Assembly: GCA_000729835.1 (NCBI GenBank) | Contig: JFHB01000132.1 | Span: 1 to 64,000 of the forward strand | Length of the DNA: 64,000 nucleotides | Direction of reading: 5' to 3' | Source of the DNA: Atkinsonella hypoxylon | Lineage: Eukaryota > Ascomycota > Sordariomycetes > Hypocreales > Clavicipitaceae | Position numbers and translations under genes: made by a program | The notes under the pieces: generated by a model | Told to the model about the DNA's origin: nothing | Database searches by the model: none | What the model saw: the letters and a program-made list of their open reading frames with translations, nothing else | Shown here: positions 37,001-48,493 of the stretch, piece after piece | How positions within the stretch are numbered: position 1 is the first letter of the stretch | Layout: each line of letters starts with the position of its first letter

Positions 37001-38734
37001 GACGGTCGCCCGTTACCAAAATCATTCCAGCGAGCAACCGGATTCGCAGAACAGATGGACATTCACGAACCAACCGCCACCGTTCGCGAGGCGCTTCAAT
37101 TCTCCGCCCTACTACGCCAACCGAGAGAGACGCCTCGACAGGAGAAGCTGGACTATTGCGAAACTATAATTGACCTCCTCGAGATGAGGGGCATTGCCGG
37201 TGCCGTGATCGGCCAAGTTGGCGAGGGCCTCAACCCCGAGCAACGTAAGCGATTGACCATTGGCGTAGAGTTGGCCTCCAAGCCCGAACTCCTCATGTTC
37301 CTCGACGAGCCAACATCCGGCCTCGACTCCGGGGCAGCCTTCAACATAGTCCGCTTCCTGAGGAAGCTCGCAGACGCAGGGCAAGCAGTTCTCTGTACGA
37401 TCCACCAGCCCTCCGCCGTTCTATTCGAGCACTTTGACGAGCTCGTCCTCCTCAAATCCGGAGGCCGAGTCGTCTACCACGGACCGTTAGGCGAAGACAG
37501 TAGAACTCTTATAGACTACCTTGAGTCGAATGGCGCACCCAAGTGTGCGCCTGACGCCAATCCCGCAGAGTACATGCTCAGTGCCATCGGAGCAGGCGAC
37601 CCCAACTACCGCGGCAAAGACTGGGGCGACGTCTGGGCGCAATCAAAGCTGCATGATCAGCGATCCCAGGAAATCCGTGAGATGATCGAGAAGCGCAAAA
37701 ACGTCGAGCCGAGCAAGAGCCTAAAGGACGACCGCGAATACGCCACCTCGCTTTCCTTCCAGACTGCAACCGTGGTGAGACGCTCGTTTGTGTCCTTCTG
37801 GCGAACGCCAAACTACATCATCGGCAAGTTCATGCTGCATATCCTCACGGGCCTATTCAACTGCTTCACCTTCTGGCGCCTCAACTACTCACAGACGGAC
37901 TATCAAAACCGCCTCTTCTCCATCTTCATGACGCTGACAATCTCGCCGCCGCTCATCCAGCAGCTTCAGCCCGTGTTCCTGCGCTCGCGCAGCATCTTCC
38001 AGTCCAGGGAGAATAGCGCCAAGATCTACTCCTGGCTCGCCTGGGTGACGGCCGCGGTGGTCGTGGAGATTCCATACGCCATCGTGGCGGGCGGCATATA
38101 CTTTAACTGTTGGTGGTGGGGCATCTTCGGCACCAGGGTGTCTGGCTTCACTTCGGGCTTTGCCTTTTTGGTCATGTTGCTCTTTGAACTCTACTACGTG
38201 AGCTTCGGCCAGGCTATTGCGTCGTTTGCGCCGAACGACCTGCTCGCGTCGTTGTTGGTGCCCCTCTTCTTCCTCTTCGTTATCAGCTTCTGCGGCGTCG
38301 TCGTGCCGCCTGCGCAGCTGCCTTCCTTTTGGAGAAAGTGGATGTACTGGCTCTCCCCGTTTCACTACCTGCTCGAGGCATTTCTGGCCGCGGTCATCCA
38401 CGACCAGCCGGTTCATTGTGCGGAGAAGGAGCTCGCGCGCTTCCGACCTCCTCCTGCCGTGTCTTGCGAGGAGTACACCCGGTCTTTCATCCAGCAGGCT
38501 GGCGGGTATGTCCGCAATGGAGCAGATGGGCTGTGCGAGTTTTGCCAGTATGCCACGGGTGACGAGTTTGGCCGCGGGTTTTCCGTCTATTATGACCACA
38601 TATGGAGGGATTTTGGCATCTTCTGCGGCTTCATCGTCTTTAACTATGCGGTCATTTACGTGTCTACATGGCTTAGGTTCAAGGGTAAGAACCCTTTTAG
38701 GGGAATTCTGGCCAAGAAGAAGGCGGGGGAGTAA
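34059..38734 (+). CDS. Full-size PDR-type (ABCG) multidrug transporter
   Basis: Exons 34059-36846 and 36924-38734 give 1532 aa in (NBD-TMD)x2 order. NBD1 has Walker A GRPGSGCST (about 224), signature VSGGERKR (about 337) and the PDR-type WDNSSKGLD. TMD1 is about 547-807. NBD2 has Walker A GASGAGKTT (about 929), degenerate signature LNPEQRKR and Walker B LLMFLDEPTSGLDS (about 1058). TMD2 is about 1220-1520. Half-degenerate ATP sites are normal in this family. Such pumps export xenobiotics, fungicides or lipids across the plasma membrane; the substrate cannot be read from sequence. The single intron (77 nt) falls inside the NBD2 Walker A codons (GASG|AGK). No biosynthetic genes flank it, so a general efflux role is more likely than a cluster exporter. 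Confidence 0.93.
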
Positions 38735-39506
38735 CTAAGTAGTGGTTTTTACGAATGTGTTGGCATACGATTTGGATGTATGGTGGTTGTAATTGTATCG
38801 ACACGGCGGTTTGTCAATTGTCAAACGGTACTAATATAAATTAGAATTTAGATGGATTATTTTCGAACCACTTTAGTCACTTATGAATCAACTGTTCACG
38901 TGTATCTAATGAGATCCAGCCTCGGTGGTCCTTTGAAGAGGGATTCAGCTGCACTGTCTTACAGCCGTAGCTTTATATGCAGTTGGATCGAATAAAACGA
39001 TGCACTTCATAAAGAAATGCCGCTGCTCAACCTCAAGCAACTGCTAAGATTATTATAAACGATCTCAACGTCAAGCAATTGTAATGAAGTCAAGTGTTTG
39101 ACATGGTTAGTCTAAGTTTGGCCACGATTCCGCCCATCAGACATCAACTCCCAGCCACCCTTGGGACATGGAACCCCGTGCGATGAATCCTTCTCAGCTG
39201 CAGGAGCCTCGCATACACGAGCAGAGTTCATTAGACCGACACCTATTCAATGGCCAGACAGAAAACCACCGTCAACTGATTCGATCAGCACACAACGTAT
39301 TCCGTAGGCAAAACAACCCCGCTGACACATGTTTGGCAAGAACAGTCTCCCTTGCGTCATCCAACCTGCGAGGAGGGGGCAGCAACCAACCACGAGTCGT
39401 GCTGTTTTCCCAAACCTGTTGCTTTATTTCCCCCCCCCCTCCCCCCCCCAAAGCAAAGTCAGAACAATCTTTCGATTCGAAGCGCAAAAGCAATCCAGTC
39501 CACGTC
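38735..39506. other. Intergenic downstream of the PDR transporter
   Basis: About 770 nt. It contains the transporter 3' UTR and the promoter of the promethin-like gene, including a C-rich tract at 39430-39450. A longer open frame from 39168 runs through the C-tract as poly-Pro and is not believed to be coding. Confidence 0.5.
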
Positions 39507-40067
39507 ATGCCAGCAGGAGACCACAGAGACACCAACGGCGGCGCGTATCCACACGTCCAGCGCCTCCTGGACAGGCTCATCCCCCGTCCATCCCGACAGC
39601 AAGCCTACGAGACCACAGCGGCATTCGCCTCATCGCGGCCCATTCTCTTCGTACGCACAAAGGCACCCACAAACGGGATTCTACAAACGCTAATACCAGA
39701 GTGTCCATAGTCTTTTCTCGTCGCGCAGGGACTCTTGGTATTCCTGCCGCTTTTGCTCTTCGCGACCTTCTCCGTGAGCTGCGTTGCGTTTGCCCTCGGC
39801 GCGGCCGTCGTCTTCGCGCTCTTCTGGATTGGCCTTGCGCTTCTTGCGCTTGTGCCTACGGTGCTGGTTACGTCGTCTATTGCGGTCTTGCTATGGGTCT
39901 GGTGTGTTGGTAGCTTTGTTGTGGCGAGGTGGTTGTATGTCCATGCGCCGTTTGGGGTGAATGCCGGGGTTCAGGTTGATGGCGGGGGGAAGAAGGTGAG
40001 TGCTGTGAAGGATGATAAAAAAAAGGGCTTTGATGGAACGATTCGGGACAAGGATGCTGTGTATTGA
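39507..40067 (+). CDS. Promethin/LDAF1-like small membrane protein
   Basis: Exons 39507-39650 and 39729-40067 (phase 0, PILF-GLLVFLPLL) give 160 aa. The N-terminus is hydrophilic with a short motif LLDRLIPRPSRQQAYE. A dense block of hydrophobic hairpins (about 45-120) follows: LLLFATFSVSCVAFALGA, FALFWIGLALLALVPTVL and SIAVLLWVWCVGSFVVA. The C-terminal tail is Lys/Asp-rich. This layout resembles the fungal promethin (LDAF1) family, which sits in the ER and early lipid droplets with seipin. The assignment rests on pattern memory, not alignment. The ATG was chosen because the frame upstream of it crosses a poly-C tract with no conserved look. The gene converges with RPT2. Confidence 0.6.
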
Positions 40068-40464
40068 GAATGGTGAGCCTGTGGCCGATTGCTTTCTTGA
40101 GAGGAGAGATGACGACGGGGAACAAGAATGATACAGAAATGGGAATGTTCAGGACTTGGCATGATGAATTGCTATCACAATGAGGTTAAAATGAAGCGAA
40201 AAATGAAAAGAGGCAACGGGTATTGAAACGTATCACAGAATGAACGGCAAGATGCTTGCATTTTACTAGGACCGTGGATGATGCAACCATTGTCAGTCAA
40301 TGCCTCTGTGTGATTACGACCGACAGCTTGCTTGAGCTTGTAGCTTGCATAAGGCCAACTTGTACATACCCATCGCCATCTGACATTATAGCAATGTCTC
40401 AATGGCACTTTATTGTTCCGCCTCCAGTACGACCTGTGTATCATCCTTACGCACAATAGTACAT
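40068..40464. other. Convergent intergenic, promethin-like and RPT2 3' ends
   Basis: About 400 nt between two convergent genes, holding 3' UTR sequence only. Confidence 0.55.
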
Positions 40465-42004
40465 TTACAAATACAAGCCCTCGGGTCCGCCTTCTTGCTT
40501 GGTGCGCAATACACGCTCTCGGGCAGCCCGGAAGTCAGCCATCTGTACACGCATGCGTCGCTCTCGCAGAGCCATCATGCCAGCTTCCGAGCAAATTGCT
40601 TTGATGTCTGCACCAGAAAGATCATCCTTTTGCGAGATGAACTCGTCCAGGTCGACATCGATATTCAAGTTCATCTTGGATGTGTGTAATGTAAAGATCT
40701 TTCTCTTGGTGTTTTGGTCAGGGTTCTCGAAAAGGATCTTTCGATCGATACGACCAGGACGGATCAGCGCCGGATCCAAGGTGTCAATCTTGTTCGTCGC
40801 CATAATCACCTTGACATCTCCACGATCATCAAATCCATCCAACTGGTTCAAGAGCTCCAACATGGTTCGCTGAACCTCACGTTCACCTCCAGATGTAGAA
40901 TCATAACGTTTCGTACCAATGGCATCGATTTCGTCAATGAATACAATGGATGGTGCATTTTCACCAGCAACCTGTTGAAATTGTTAGAAGAGTTCAAGAA
41001 TTGGGCCATTATGAACACTGCACTCACTTGGAAGAGTTGTCGCACCAGACGAGGACCATCACCAAGATACTTCTGAATCAGCTCACTACCAACGATACGG
41101 AGGAAAGTGGCAGAAGTTTGATTAGCAACAGCCTTGGCAAGCAGGGTCTTGCCGGTTCCTGGAGCACCGTAAAGAATGACACCCTTGGGGGGCTTGATGC
41201 CCATTTCCTCGTATAATTCAGGATGAAGCAAGGGCAACTCCACAGATTCCCTGACTTCTTGAATCTGCGATTCGAGACCACCAATATCGGCATATGATTC
41301 CGTCGGCGCCTTGTCCAGTTTCATCACGCTAACAATAGGATCTGTATCATCAGTGAGAACACCGACGATACTGACACTCTTGTGGTGAAGCAGAACGCTA
41401 GCGCCAGGCTCAAGGAGGTCTTTGTCGACAAAGCTCATGATGCTGACATAGTACTCAGGACCGGTGGTGCTGCTGACAATAGCATGATCATCGTCGATAA
41501 GCTCCTCCAAGGTCCCGACACCCATTGGGCTGCCTCTCATGTCATCGACTCGTCCTCGCTCGTCAGCCATTCTGTCGACGTCGATATCTGGGCCTGTAGC
41601 AGCTCCCTCTTTGGCCGCCTTGGCTTTTCGCAAACGCTCCTGATTCTCAACATACTCTTCCTCCAATAGCAGATGATCATGAATTCTCTGCAATCTCAAC
41701 AATCTGAGCTTGCATCTGCTAGTAGGATAGACTGCGGGAAGCTTCGCAGCGGCACTGGTTCCACCAGCCTTTCTCTTCTTTCGACCAACTCGAGTGGTGG
41801 GCCGAGGCGGAGGCTCGTACTTTGGTTTGTCCTTCTAGTCAAGTCAATAGCCAAGTCGCTTGTGGAAGTATAATTACTGATCACGTACCTTCTTGTCCTT
41901 GTCATCGCGGCCCTCGTCGCCGCCCATGCCAGATTGTCCTTGACCCTATTGTCATCCAAATGTTAGTAGATTTCTCGGTGTTGGCGCAAAGTCGAGCTCA
42001 CCAT
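40465..42004 (-). CDS. rpt2: 26S proteasome regulatory ATPase subunit 4 (RPT2)
   Basis: Four coding exons (minus), 42004-42002, 41945-41889, 41834-41028 and 40971-40465, give 457 aa. The first coding exon is only the ATG; the next starts GQGQSGMGG, keeping the Gly2 that is N-myristoylated in RPT2. Then come a Lys-rich stretch, a coiled coil (LRLQRIHDHLLLEEEYVEN), an OB-like domain, Walker A GAPGTGKT (about 243), Walker B VFIDEID (about 299), the second region of homology and a C-terminal HbYX motif (LYL) that docks into the 20S alpha ring. It unfolds substrates and opens the gate of the 20S core, in nucleus and cytoplasm. Introns are 54-56 nt. It is divergent from UBC1. Confidence 0.94.
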
Positions 42005-43017
42005 CGTGACAAATTCGGCTCTGAAAGCTCCTTGATCCAGAAACTTGGAGCTCAACGATATCAGAAGCTCGCTAGAGGGTCGATTTGGCTTGGGGGAAGT
42101 AGATAATGTTGATCGACTGACGATGACGAGACTTTAACAAGTCAATAATGCAGAGTGGAAGCGACCTATTACCGCCAGGCGTCAGGGAAACACGACGACA
42201 GCTCTAAGCACAATCACGTGCTTTGCGGGAACTGATCACGTGCCGGTGTATATTTTTCATCAGGCTGAATTTCTAGACGACAAGGTATTTGCAGGAAGGG
42301 GAATGTCGTGTATGCTAATGGCAAGGACCCTAGTGTTTCACTTTTCTGGTCCGTTGCAAAGAGCAATATTGGTGTATGACAGTACTCAATCAAGATTGAT
42401 GACAAGACAGCTGTTCGAGCAGCCGCCGGTTGCCCAGAACATACTGTAGGTCGCCACTTGTTACACGTCAAATATCATCCATCAAGCATAGACATAATAA
42501 ATAATACATGAGTCATCCAGCCACTAGCCACACAAGTTTCTACTACTATTAGCCATTTTCGTCACAAGCCAATGCAGTCGTCTGCTGGAGTCCTGCTCTG
42601 CAGCATCTGATTTTGGACCCGTCTGTGCTAGCTCTCAAGGTCCACTGGTCCGATCCTCTCCCTCCTCACCATTACTGCTGGATGGAGCCTTTGTTGCTCT
42701 TTCCCGTGGTCCTAACCATCCCGACTTCTGTCGTTGCTCGCTCGTGCCTGACACTTAAATCGCCTGCCTGTGTGCTCCGCCTATATTAGAAGCCAACTGT
42801 GGATGAAAAAACATTGACCACATTCTATGTGCTTCGTCTTCCCCTCCTCACCACTACGATTCTCTTCCACATACTCAAAATCATACCTGCTCCTTGACCG
42901 GCTCGAACAAAGCAGCGTAGTTAGTACCTGCCGAAATCTTCTCGTATTAGATTCTAGCAGCGTTATCGATCAAGAACTGCATCATCCTCATCCACGAACG
43001 GCCCGCCAATCGCCATC
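42005..43017. promoter_or_regulatory. Divergent promoter shared by RPT2 and UBC1
   Basis: About 1.0 kb separates the RPT2 and UBC1 start codons. Two ATCACGTG sites (CACGTG at 42215-42220 and 42237-42242) lie 22 bp apart, about 210-235 bp upstream of RPT2. CACGTG is the E-box bound by bHLH factors such as Cbf1. The yeast proteasome element GGTGGCAAA was looked for by eye and not seen. Pyrimidine-rich sequence before 43018 fits the UBC1 5' UTR. Confidence 0.55.
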
Positions 43018-43905
43018 ATGGCTAGCAGCAGAGATCGGCGCGTGGCCAAAGAGCTGCAAGATATTCAGGCGGACAAGGACAACTCGGGCGTTTATGCTAC
43101 GTCCGTGGATGGTGTCAGCCTGAAGCATCTCAAAGGCACGATTTCCGGACCCCCAGAAACTCCGTATGCGAGCGGTACCTTCGTAATCGACATTCAGATA
43201 CCGGATAACTACCCGTTCAAGTCGCCCACCATGAAGTTCGACACCAAGATATGGCACCCCAACGTCAGCAGCCAGACTGTATGTTTCTCGCCAGTTCAAC
43301 TTCATAGTTCATTATCTTAGACCTCTTCACTCTCCTTGGTGAACTCCCAGTGGATCTGCATTGCTAACGCGCTGTATCAGGGCGCAATTTGTCTCGACAC
43401 TCTTGGTTCTGGCTGGTCCCCAGTGCAAACCATCAAGACAGCCCTTCTATCTATCCGCATGCTGCTCGAAGTCCCAAATCCCAAGGATCCGCAAGACGCC
43501 GAGGTTGCCATGATGCTTACATTGACCCCTGAGCATTTTGTTCATGTCGCCCAAGAGTGGGCCATGAAGTACGCCGGCGCAACGAAGCAACAACTCGACC
43601 TGAGTAAATTCAGGAAGAAGCATGAACCGATAGACACTGGTGAAGACATGTGAGTATAAGCTGCCTCCCTAATTGTGTAAATTGCTGCTACACCCAACCA
43701 TTTGGACCGCAACTGACGGTTCTATGACAGATACAAAAGTTACCACCGCAACTTGGTTGAGCGGTTTGTCCACATGGGGTTTAGTGTTGAGGCAGTCGTG
43801 CAGGCATTTGAAGCTATCGGGATCGATCGCAACAATGGCGAGGACTATGAACTAGAGGAAGCTTATATAGGCGACATTACTGCACGATTGCTTGGCGAGG
43901 ACTAA
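43018..43905 (+). CDS. ubc1: Ubiquitin-conjugating enzyme E2 with UBA domain (UBC1/E2-25K)
   Basis: Exons 43018-43278, 43381-43649 and 43731-43905 give 234 aa. The UBC fold spans about 5-150, with HPNVSSQT-GAICLDTL across intron 1; the active-site Cys is about residue 91. The C-terminal UBA domain (LVERFVHMGFSVEAVVQAFEAIG) marks it as UBC1/E2-25K rather than other E2s. UBC1 accepts ubiquitin from E1 and extends Lys48-linked chains, for example with the anaphase-promoting complex and in ER-associated degradation. Introns are 102 and 81 nt with standard borders. It shares a promoter region with the proteasome subunit RPT2, so chain building and degradation genes sit head to head. The 3' end converges with the LSC1 gene. 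Confidence 0.95.
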
Positions 43906-44563
43906 CCTGTTACGATAAGGAAAATAGACCAGTACTTTCGGTATGGGAAAGACGACCACCTTTCACACAATTCACAATACTTGGTAACAAATCATTGCAT
44001 TGGAAGGGGAGTGTTCGCCTCATTTTCATTTGAACGGGGTTGCAATTAGCTTTCTTTCTTTTTGTTTGTTGCGCGATGTCCAGAAGCGGAATTTCGCTGC
44101 TTTCTACTTTGATACAGCGGTAGGCCTTAATTTTCGATGTCCTTGAAACCACGATGGTAGCATGAGTACTGCACATAATTGCAGAATACTGTTAATGGGA
44201 GAATTTGGGCAATGGTCGTTTAGTATTCGTCTGGCAAAGCATACAAGTTGGCACAAACTCACCAGTCTCGCCTGGCTCAAGACGCTGTGCATTTTCTCCC
44301 TATACAATGATAAGGTCGTGAGTTAAGAAACTATGACTGCAACATGACACTATTCAGCGTCTGCAATGGTGCAAGGGCGATAATTCGAATTAATCGCGAA
44401 CCTTCCTTACCCCAATCTATCTTATACGCATGATTATAGGAAAAGATTGCAACCAGACCAACGTTGAATACTCTCTGACGTCCCACGCCACGAAATAATC
44501 GGGTTTCAACAGACATTTCAATTCCCCTCCCCCAAACAATGTCAATGTACAAGATTTTACAGT
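43906..44563. other. Convergent intergenic, UBC1 and LSC1 3' ends
   Basis: About 660 nt with no gene signal. It contains the 3' UTRs of both neighbours. Confidence 0.5.
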
Positions 44564-45864
44564 TTACAGCAAGTCTCGTCGGACAAACTCGTCATACAGA
44601 GCTTTTCCGAGACTAGCAGGAGAGCGCTCAACAATGACGCCTGCGGCCTCGAGAGCCTTGATCTTGGAGTCAGCACCACCCTTGCCACCTGCAACAATGG
44701 CACCAGCGTGACCCATGCGACGGCCAGGGGGGGCAGAGATGCCAGCAATGAAGCTGACGACGGGCTTGCCACCACCGACAGTATTGGCCTTCTTCAAAAA
44801 CTCGGCGGCCTCCTCCTCGGCAGAACCACCAATCTCACCAATCATGATGATACCATCCGTGTCCTCGTCCTCAGTAAAGACCTTCAGGCAGTCAATGAAA
44901 TTGGTGCCGCTGAAAGGATCACCACCGATACCGACGACGAGGGACTGACCGAGACCAGCCTGAGTGGTCTGGTTAACGGCCTCGTAGGTGAGAGTACCGG
45001 ATCGAGAGACGATACCGATGCGGCCACGCTTATGGATGAATCCAGGCATGATACCGATCTTGCACTGACCAGGGGCGATTATACCAGGGCAGTTGGGGCC
45101 GACGAGACGAGTCTTGGACTGTGACTTGAGCATAGAAGTGATGCGAACCATGTCTGTTGCGACAAACCATACCATCAGTACGCAAGAGTGAAGGAAGGTA
45201 TATCAGAGTTGACGTTGCGAGTCTTCAAAACGTACCGTGTTGGGGAATACCCTCAGTGATGCAAACAACGAGGGGAATTTCAGCCTGGAGAGCCTCCTCG
45301 ATACCGGCAGCAGCCAGAGGAGGGCTTGATAAACTCATGTTAGCCATGAGAACGTGCACAGAGACACAGACCGGAAGAACAAAGGCGGCACATACGGAAC
45401 GAAAAGCGCAGTAGCAGTTGCGCCAGTCTCCTTTACAGCCTCGCTAACATTCTTGAAGACAGGGAGATCAAGATGTGTTTGGCCGGCCTTCTTGGGGTTA
45501 GTGCCACCAACAACCTTTGTGCCTGACAAGGTATACAAGTTAGTACGCCATGATTCCGTCAAAATGACCATGCGAGAGAATATAGAATCCGAGGCAATTG
45601 ATCGTACCGTATTCGATGGCCTGCCGTGCGTGGAAGCTGCAATTCGTCGTTTAGCGGGAAATTTCCTGAATTTTCAGAGACAAATAGTAGTTTGACTTAC
45701 GTTCCTTGCTTTCCGGTGAATCCCTGGAAGATAACCTTGGTATCGCTGTTGATGCGCAAGTTGTTGACCGTGTTTGCGTAGGGAGACGACGATGAGCTGT
45801 AGCAGCGGCTGGCAACGTTGCGGAGCGCAGCAGCGCGAACCGCACTTCTGGGAAGAGCCTGCAT
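44564..45864 (-). CDS. lsc1: Succinyl-CoA ligase alpha subunit, mitochondrial
   Basis: Five exons (minus), 45864-45701, 45636-45608, 45522-45396, 45324-45236 and 45153-44564, give 332 aa, matching the usual ~330. The N-terminus (MQALPRSAVRAAALRN...RCYS) is an Arg/Ala/Ser-rich mitochondrial targeting sequence. It continues with the CoA-binding fold (VIFQGFTGKQGTFHARQAIEYGT), VGGTNPKK, and the phosphohistidine loop at GGRRMGHAGAI-like GRRMGHAGAIV. With the beta subunit it forms succinyl-CoA synthetase of the TCA cycle, making ATP or GTP from succinyl-CoA. Exon 2 is only 29 nt. The acceptor of intron 3 is AAG, less common than CAG/TAG. It is divergent from ELP3, with an inverted-repeat element between. 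Confidence 0.95.
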
Positions 45865-46701
45865 GATGGGAGACTGTGAGGGAAAACAAATAGGAAGACC
45901 CAAAAACGTTGCTGCTGCAACGCTTGGCGAGAGGCAATGGACGGAGGACTCGAGAGTTGAGCTGCAGCTTGAGGGTCGAGGAGTATCACCATCACCACAA
46001 CTAGACGCAGCTTGGGGACTTTCGGGTGGCCCCGGACAAACGGCAACTGTCTTTTTCCGAGAAATGCCAGTGGAGGGTCCCTGCGGGATGGCCGCCCCCC
46101 AAGCCCAAAGCCCTATTTGTTGCAACACTAAGGGTCGCGGGTCCCATACCAGCATCAACAAGACACCATTTAAAACTCCTGGTATAGAATACCTCTGAGG
46201 TTGAATTGAGAGAGGTGGTTCGCGACTTAGTTCATCGCTAAGGATGTTAACGATTCCTCGGTTACAATGCACTTTTGAATAGGGCCATTATCGAGCATAC
46301 CTCCCCAACCACTATAGACCTCGATAAAGCTAACTTAAAATTAGCCAAAGTCGCGAACTACCCTCCCAATTCAACCTAAAAGGTATTATATACCAGGATT
46401 TTCAAATGTGGTTCCAGACGCGCTATCCAGGCTGCCGGTAGTGTCTCTACTGCAATGTCGTGATGTTGAGCGTGGATGTAGTTTGAAGAAGCCTCTACAG
46501 GTAGGTGGGACTTTGAGTGCGGTGAGGCTTGTGCGAAAATAGAAGTACCCTCGAGACCCGCAAGTCTTAATTTAATTGGTCAACTAATATCACCTCTTGA
46601 CGTCAAATTTGCCAGACAGACGGAGTTGCTAACAGTAATATCGACATATATTTCAGCAGTGCTCAAGAATTCACGAGGTCCGGAGTGAAAATTATCTTAG
46701 C
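45865..46701. promoter_or_regulatory. Divergent promoter region of LSC1 and ELP3
   Basis: About 840 nt between the LSC1 and ELP3 start codons. It includes an inverted-repeat element at 46168-46407, listed separately. The 290 nt after the element are AT-leaning and lead to the ELP3 start. Confidence 0.5.
46168..46407. mobile_element. MITE-like inverted-repeat element, second family
   Basis: About 240 bp with arms of roughly 60 bp. The left arm reads ATTTAAAACTCCTGGTATAG; the right arm, reverse complemented, starts ATTTGAAAATCCTGGTATAT. Both continue through AATACCT, AGGTTGAATTG and GTTCGCGACTT. The arms differ at about nine positions with one indel. The core (46230-46345) has no coding capacity. 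I cannot define a clear target duplication, so the exact ends are uncertain. Its sequence is unlike the 33-kb element. Confidence 0.65.
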
Positions 46702-48493
46702 ATGGCGACGGCTACGATGACCGCTACGGCGGTTCCCGCTCATACTCACAAGAGAAAGGACCCAAAATTGGCCCCCGAAAGCGAGCGATTCCTACGATGT
46801 TGCGCTGATGTTGCAAACGCCTTGATCGAAGACCACGAGTCACGGAAGGATAGCAAACCCAGCAAAGATATCAACCTCAACTCGCTGCGGTCTAAGCTGG
46901 CCAAGAAGCATAAACTCAATAATATCCCTCCGCTAACCGCCATTATCGCTGCCATTCCAGAACATTACAAGAAGTATATTCTCCACAAGTTAATTGCAAA
47001 GCCTATCCGTATGAATCCCAACGTCTCTCTGGTGCGATGCACGGCTGCTAATATTGTTTCCAGGCACATCCTCTGGAATTGCGGTTGTTGCCGTCATGTG
47101 CAAGCCTCACAGATGTCCACACATTGCGTATACTGGCAACATCTGTGTTTATTGCCCTGGTGGCCCGGACTCCGATTTCGAGTATAGTACGCAGTCTTAC
47201 ACTGGCTACGAACCTACATCGATGAGAGCCATTCGTGCTCGCTACGACCCATTCGAGCAGGCCAGAGGGCGAGTGGACCAATTAAAGTCTCTTGGTCATT
47301 CCGTTGACAAGGTCGAATACATTATCATGGGCGGCACTTTCATGTCACTGCCTGAGTCTTATCGAGAGGACTTCATTTCGCAGCTGCATAATGCCCTTAG
47401 TGGCTATCAGACATCCAAGGTTGATGAAGCGGTAGAGGCCGGTGAGATGAGCAACGTGAAGTGCGTTGGAATCACAATCGAGACACGACCAGATTACTGC
47501 CTTCAACCACATCTTACAGACATGCTGCGATACGGCTGTACGAGATTGGAGATTGGGGTACAGTCCCTGTACGAGGATGTTGCGAGAGACACTAACCGTG
47601 GCCATACCGTTGCGGCTGTAACAGAGACGTTCTGCCTCGCAAAGGATGCCGGGTTTAAGGTTGTTAGCCATATGATGCCAGATCTACCAAACGTTGGAAT
47701 GGAAAGAGATATCGATCAATTCCGGGAATATTTTGAGAATCCAGCCTTCAGAACCGATGGGCTGAAGATTTATCCAACCCTCGTCATCCGTGGTACAGGC
47801 TTATACGAATTGTGGCGAACTGGACGATATCAAAATTACACCCCCAACGGTTTAATAGACCTGGTTGCAAGGATTCTAGCCCTTATCCCCCCGTGGACCA
47901 GAATATACCGTGTTCAACGAGATATTCCCATGCCTCTGGTCACCTCGGGCGTTGAAAACGGTAACCTTCGCGAGCTGGCCCTTGCGAGGATGAAGGATTT
48001 TGGCACCACCTGCCGAGATGTGCGGACCCGAGAAGTTGGCGTCAATGAAGTGAAGAACAAGATTAGGCCCAACCAGATTGAGTTGGTGCGTCGAGACTAC
48101 GCAGCCAACGGCGGGTGGGAGACCTTCCTTGCTTATGAGGACCCCAAGCAGGATATTCTCGTGGCTCTTCTACGTCTCCGAAAGTGCACAGAGAAGTACA
48201 CATACCGCCAAGAGTTGACGGCTCAGCCGAGCAGCATGGTCAGGGAACTTCACGTTTATGGAACTGCTGTGCCAGTTCACGCCCGCGATCCCAGAAAGTT
48301 CCAGCATCAGGGCTTTGGCACCTTGCTTATGGAAGAGGCAGAAAGGATCGCCCGCGAAGAGCACGGGAGCGAGAAGCTCAGTGTCATCTCGGGCGTAGGT
48401 GTCAGAAGCTACTACAAGAAGCTTGGTTATTGGTTGGATGGTCCCTACATGAGCAAGTGGCTTGACGGACGAGATGCAGCGGGCAAACTATAA
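46702..48493 (+). CDS. elp3: Elongator complex catalytic subunit ELP3
   Basis: Exons 46702-47008 and 47064-48493 (junction PIR-TSSGIAVVAVM) give 578 aa. The radical-SAM domain has the ELP3 cysteine set C120-x9-C130-x2-C133 (CPHIAYTGNICVYC) that binds a 4Fe-4S cluster. Conserved blocks IIMGGTFMSLP, GITIETRPDYC and RLEIGVQSLYEDV follow. The C-terminal GNAT acetyltransferase domain (about 420-578) has the acetyl-CoA loop near QHQGFGTLLMEEAE and ends SYYKKLGYWLDGPYMSK. ELP3 makes the cm5U-type modification of wobble uridine in tRNA, using acetyl-CoA, in the six-subunit Elongator complex in the cytoplasm. It is complete and of usual length. The intron is 55 nt. Confidence 0.96.

Noticed and set aside
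39168..39710. 180-codon frame covering the promethin-like exon 1
   Set aside because: Upstream of 39507 it crosses a poly-C tract read as poly-Pro and has no conserved look; downstream it runs into the intron.
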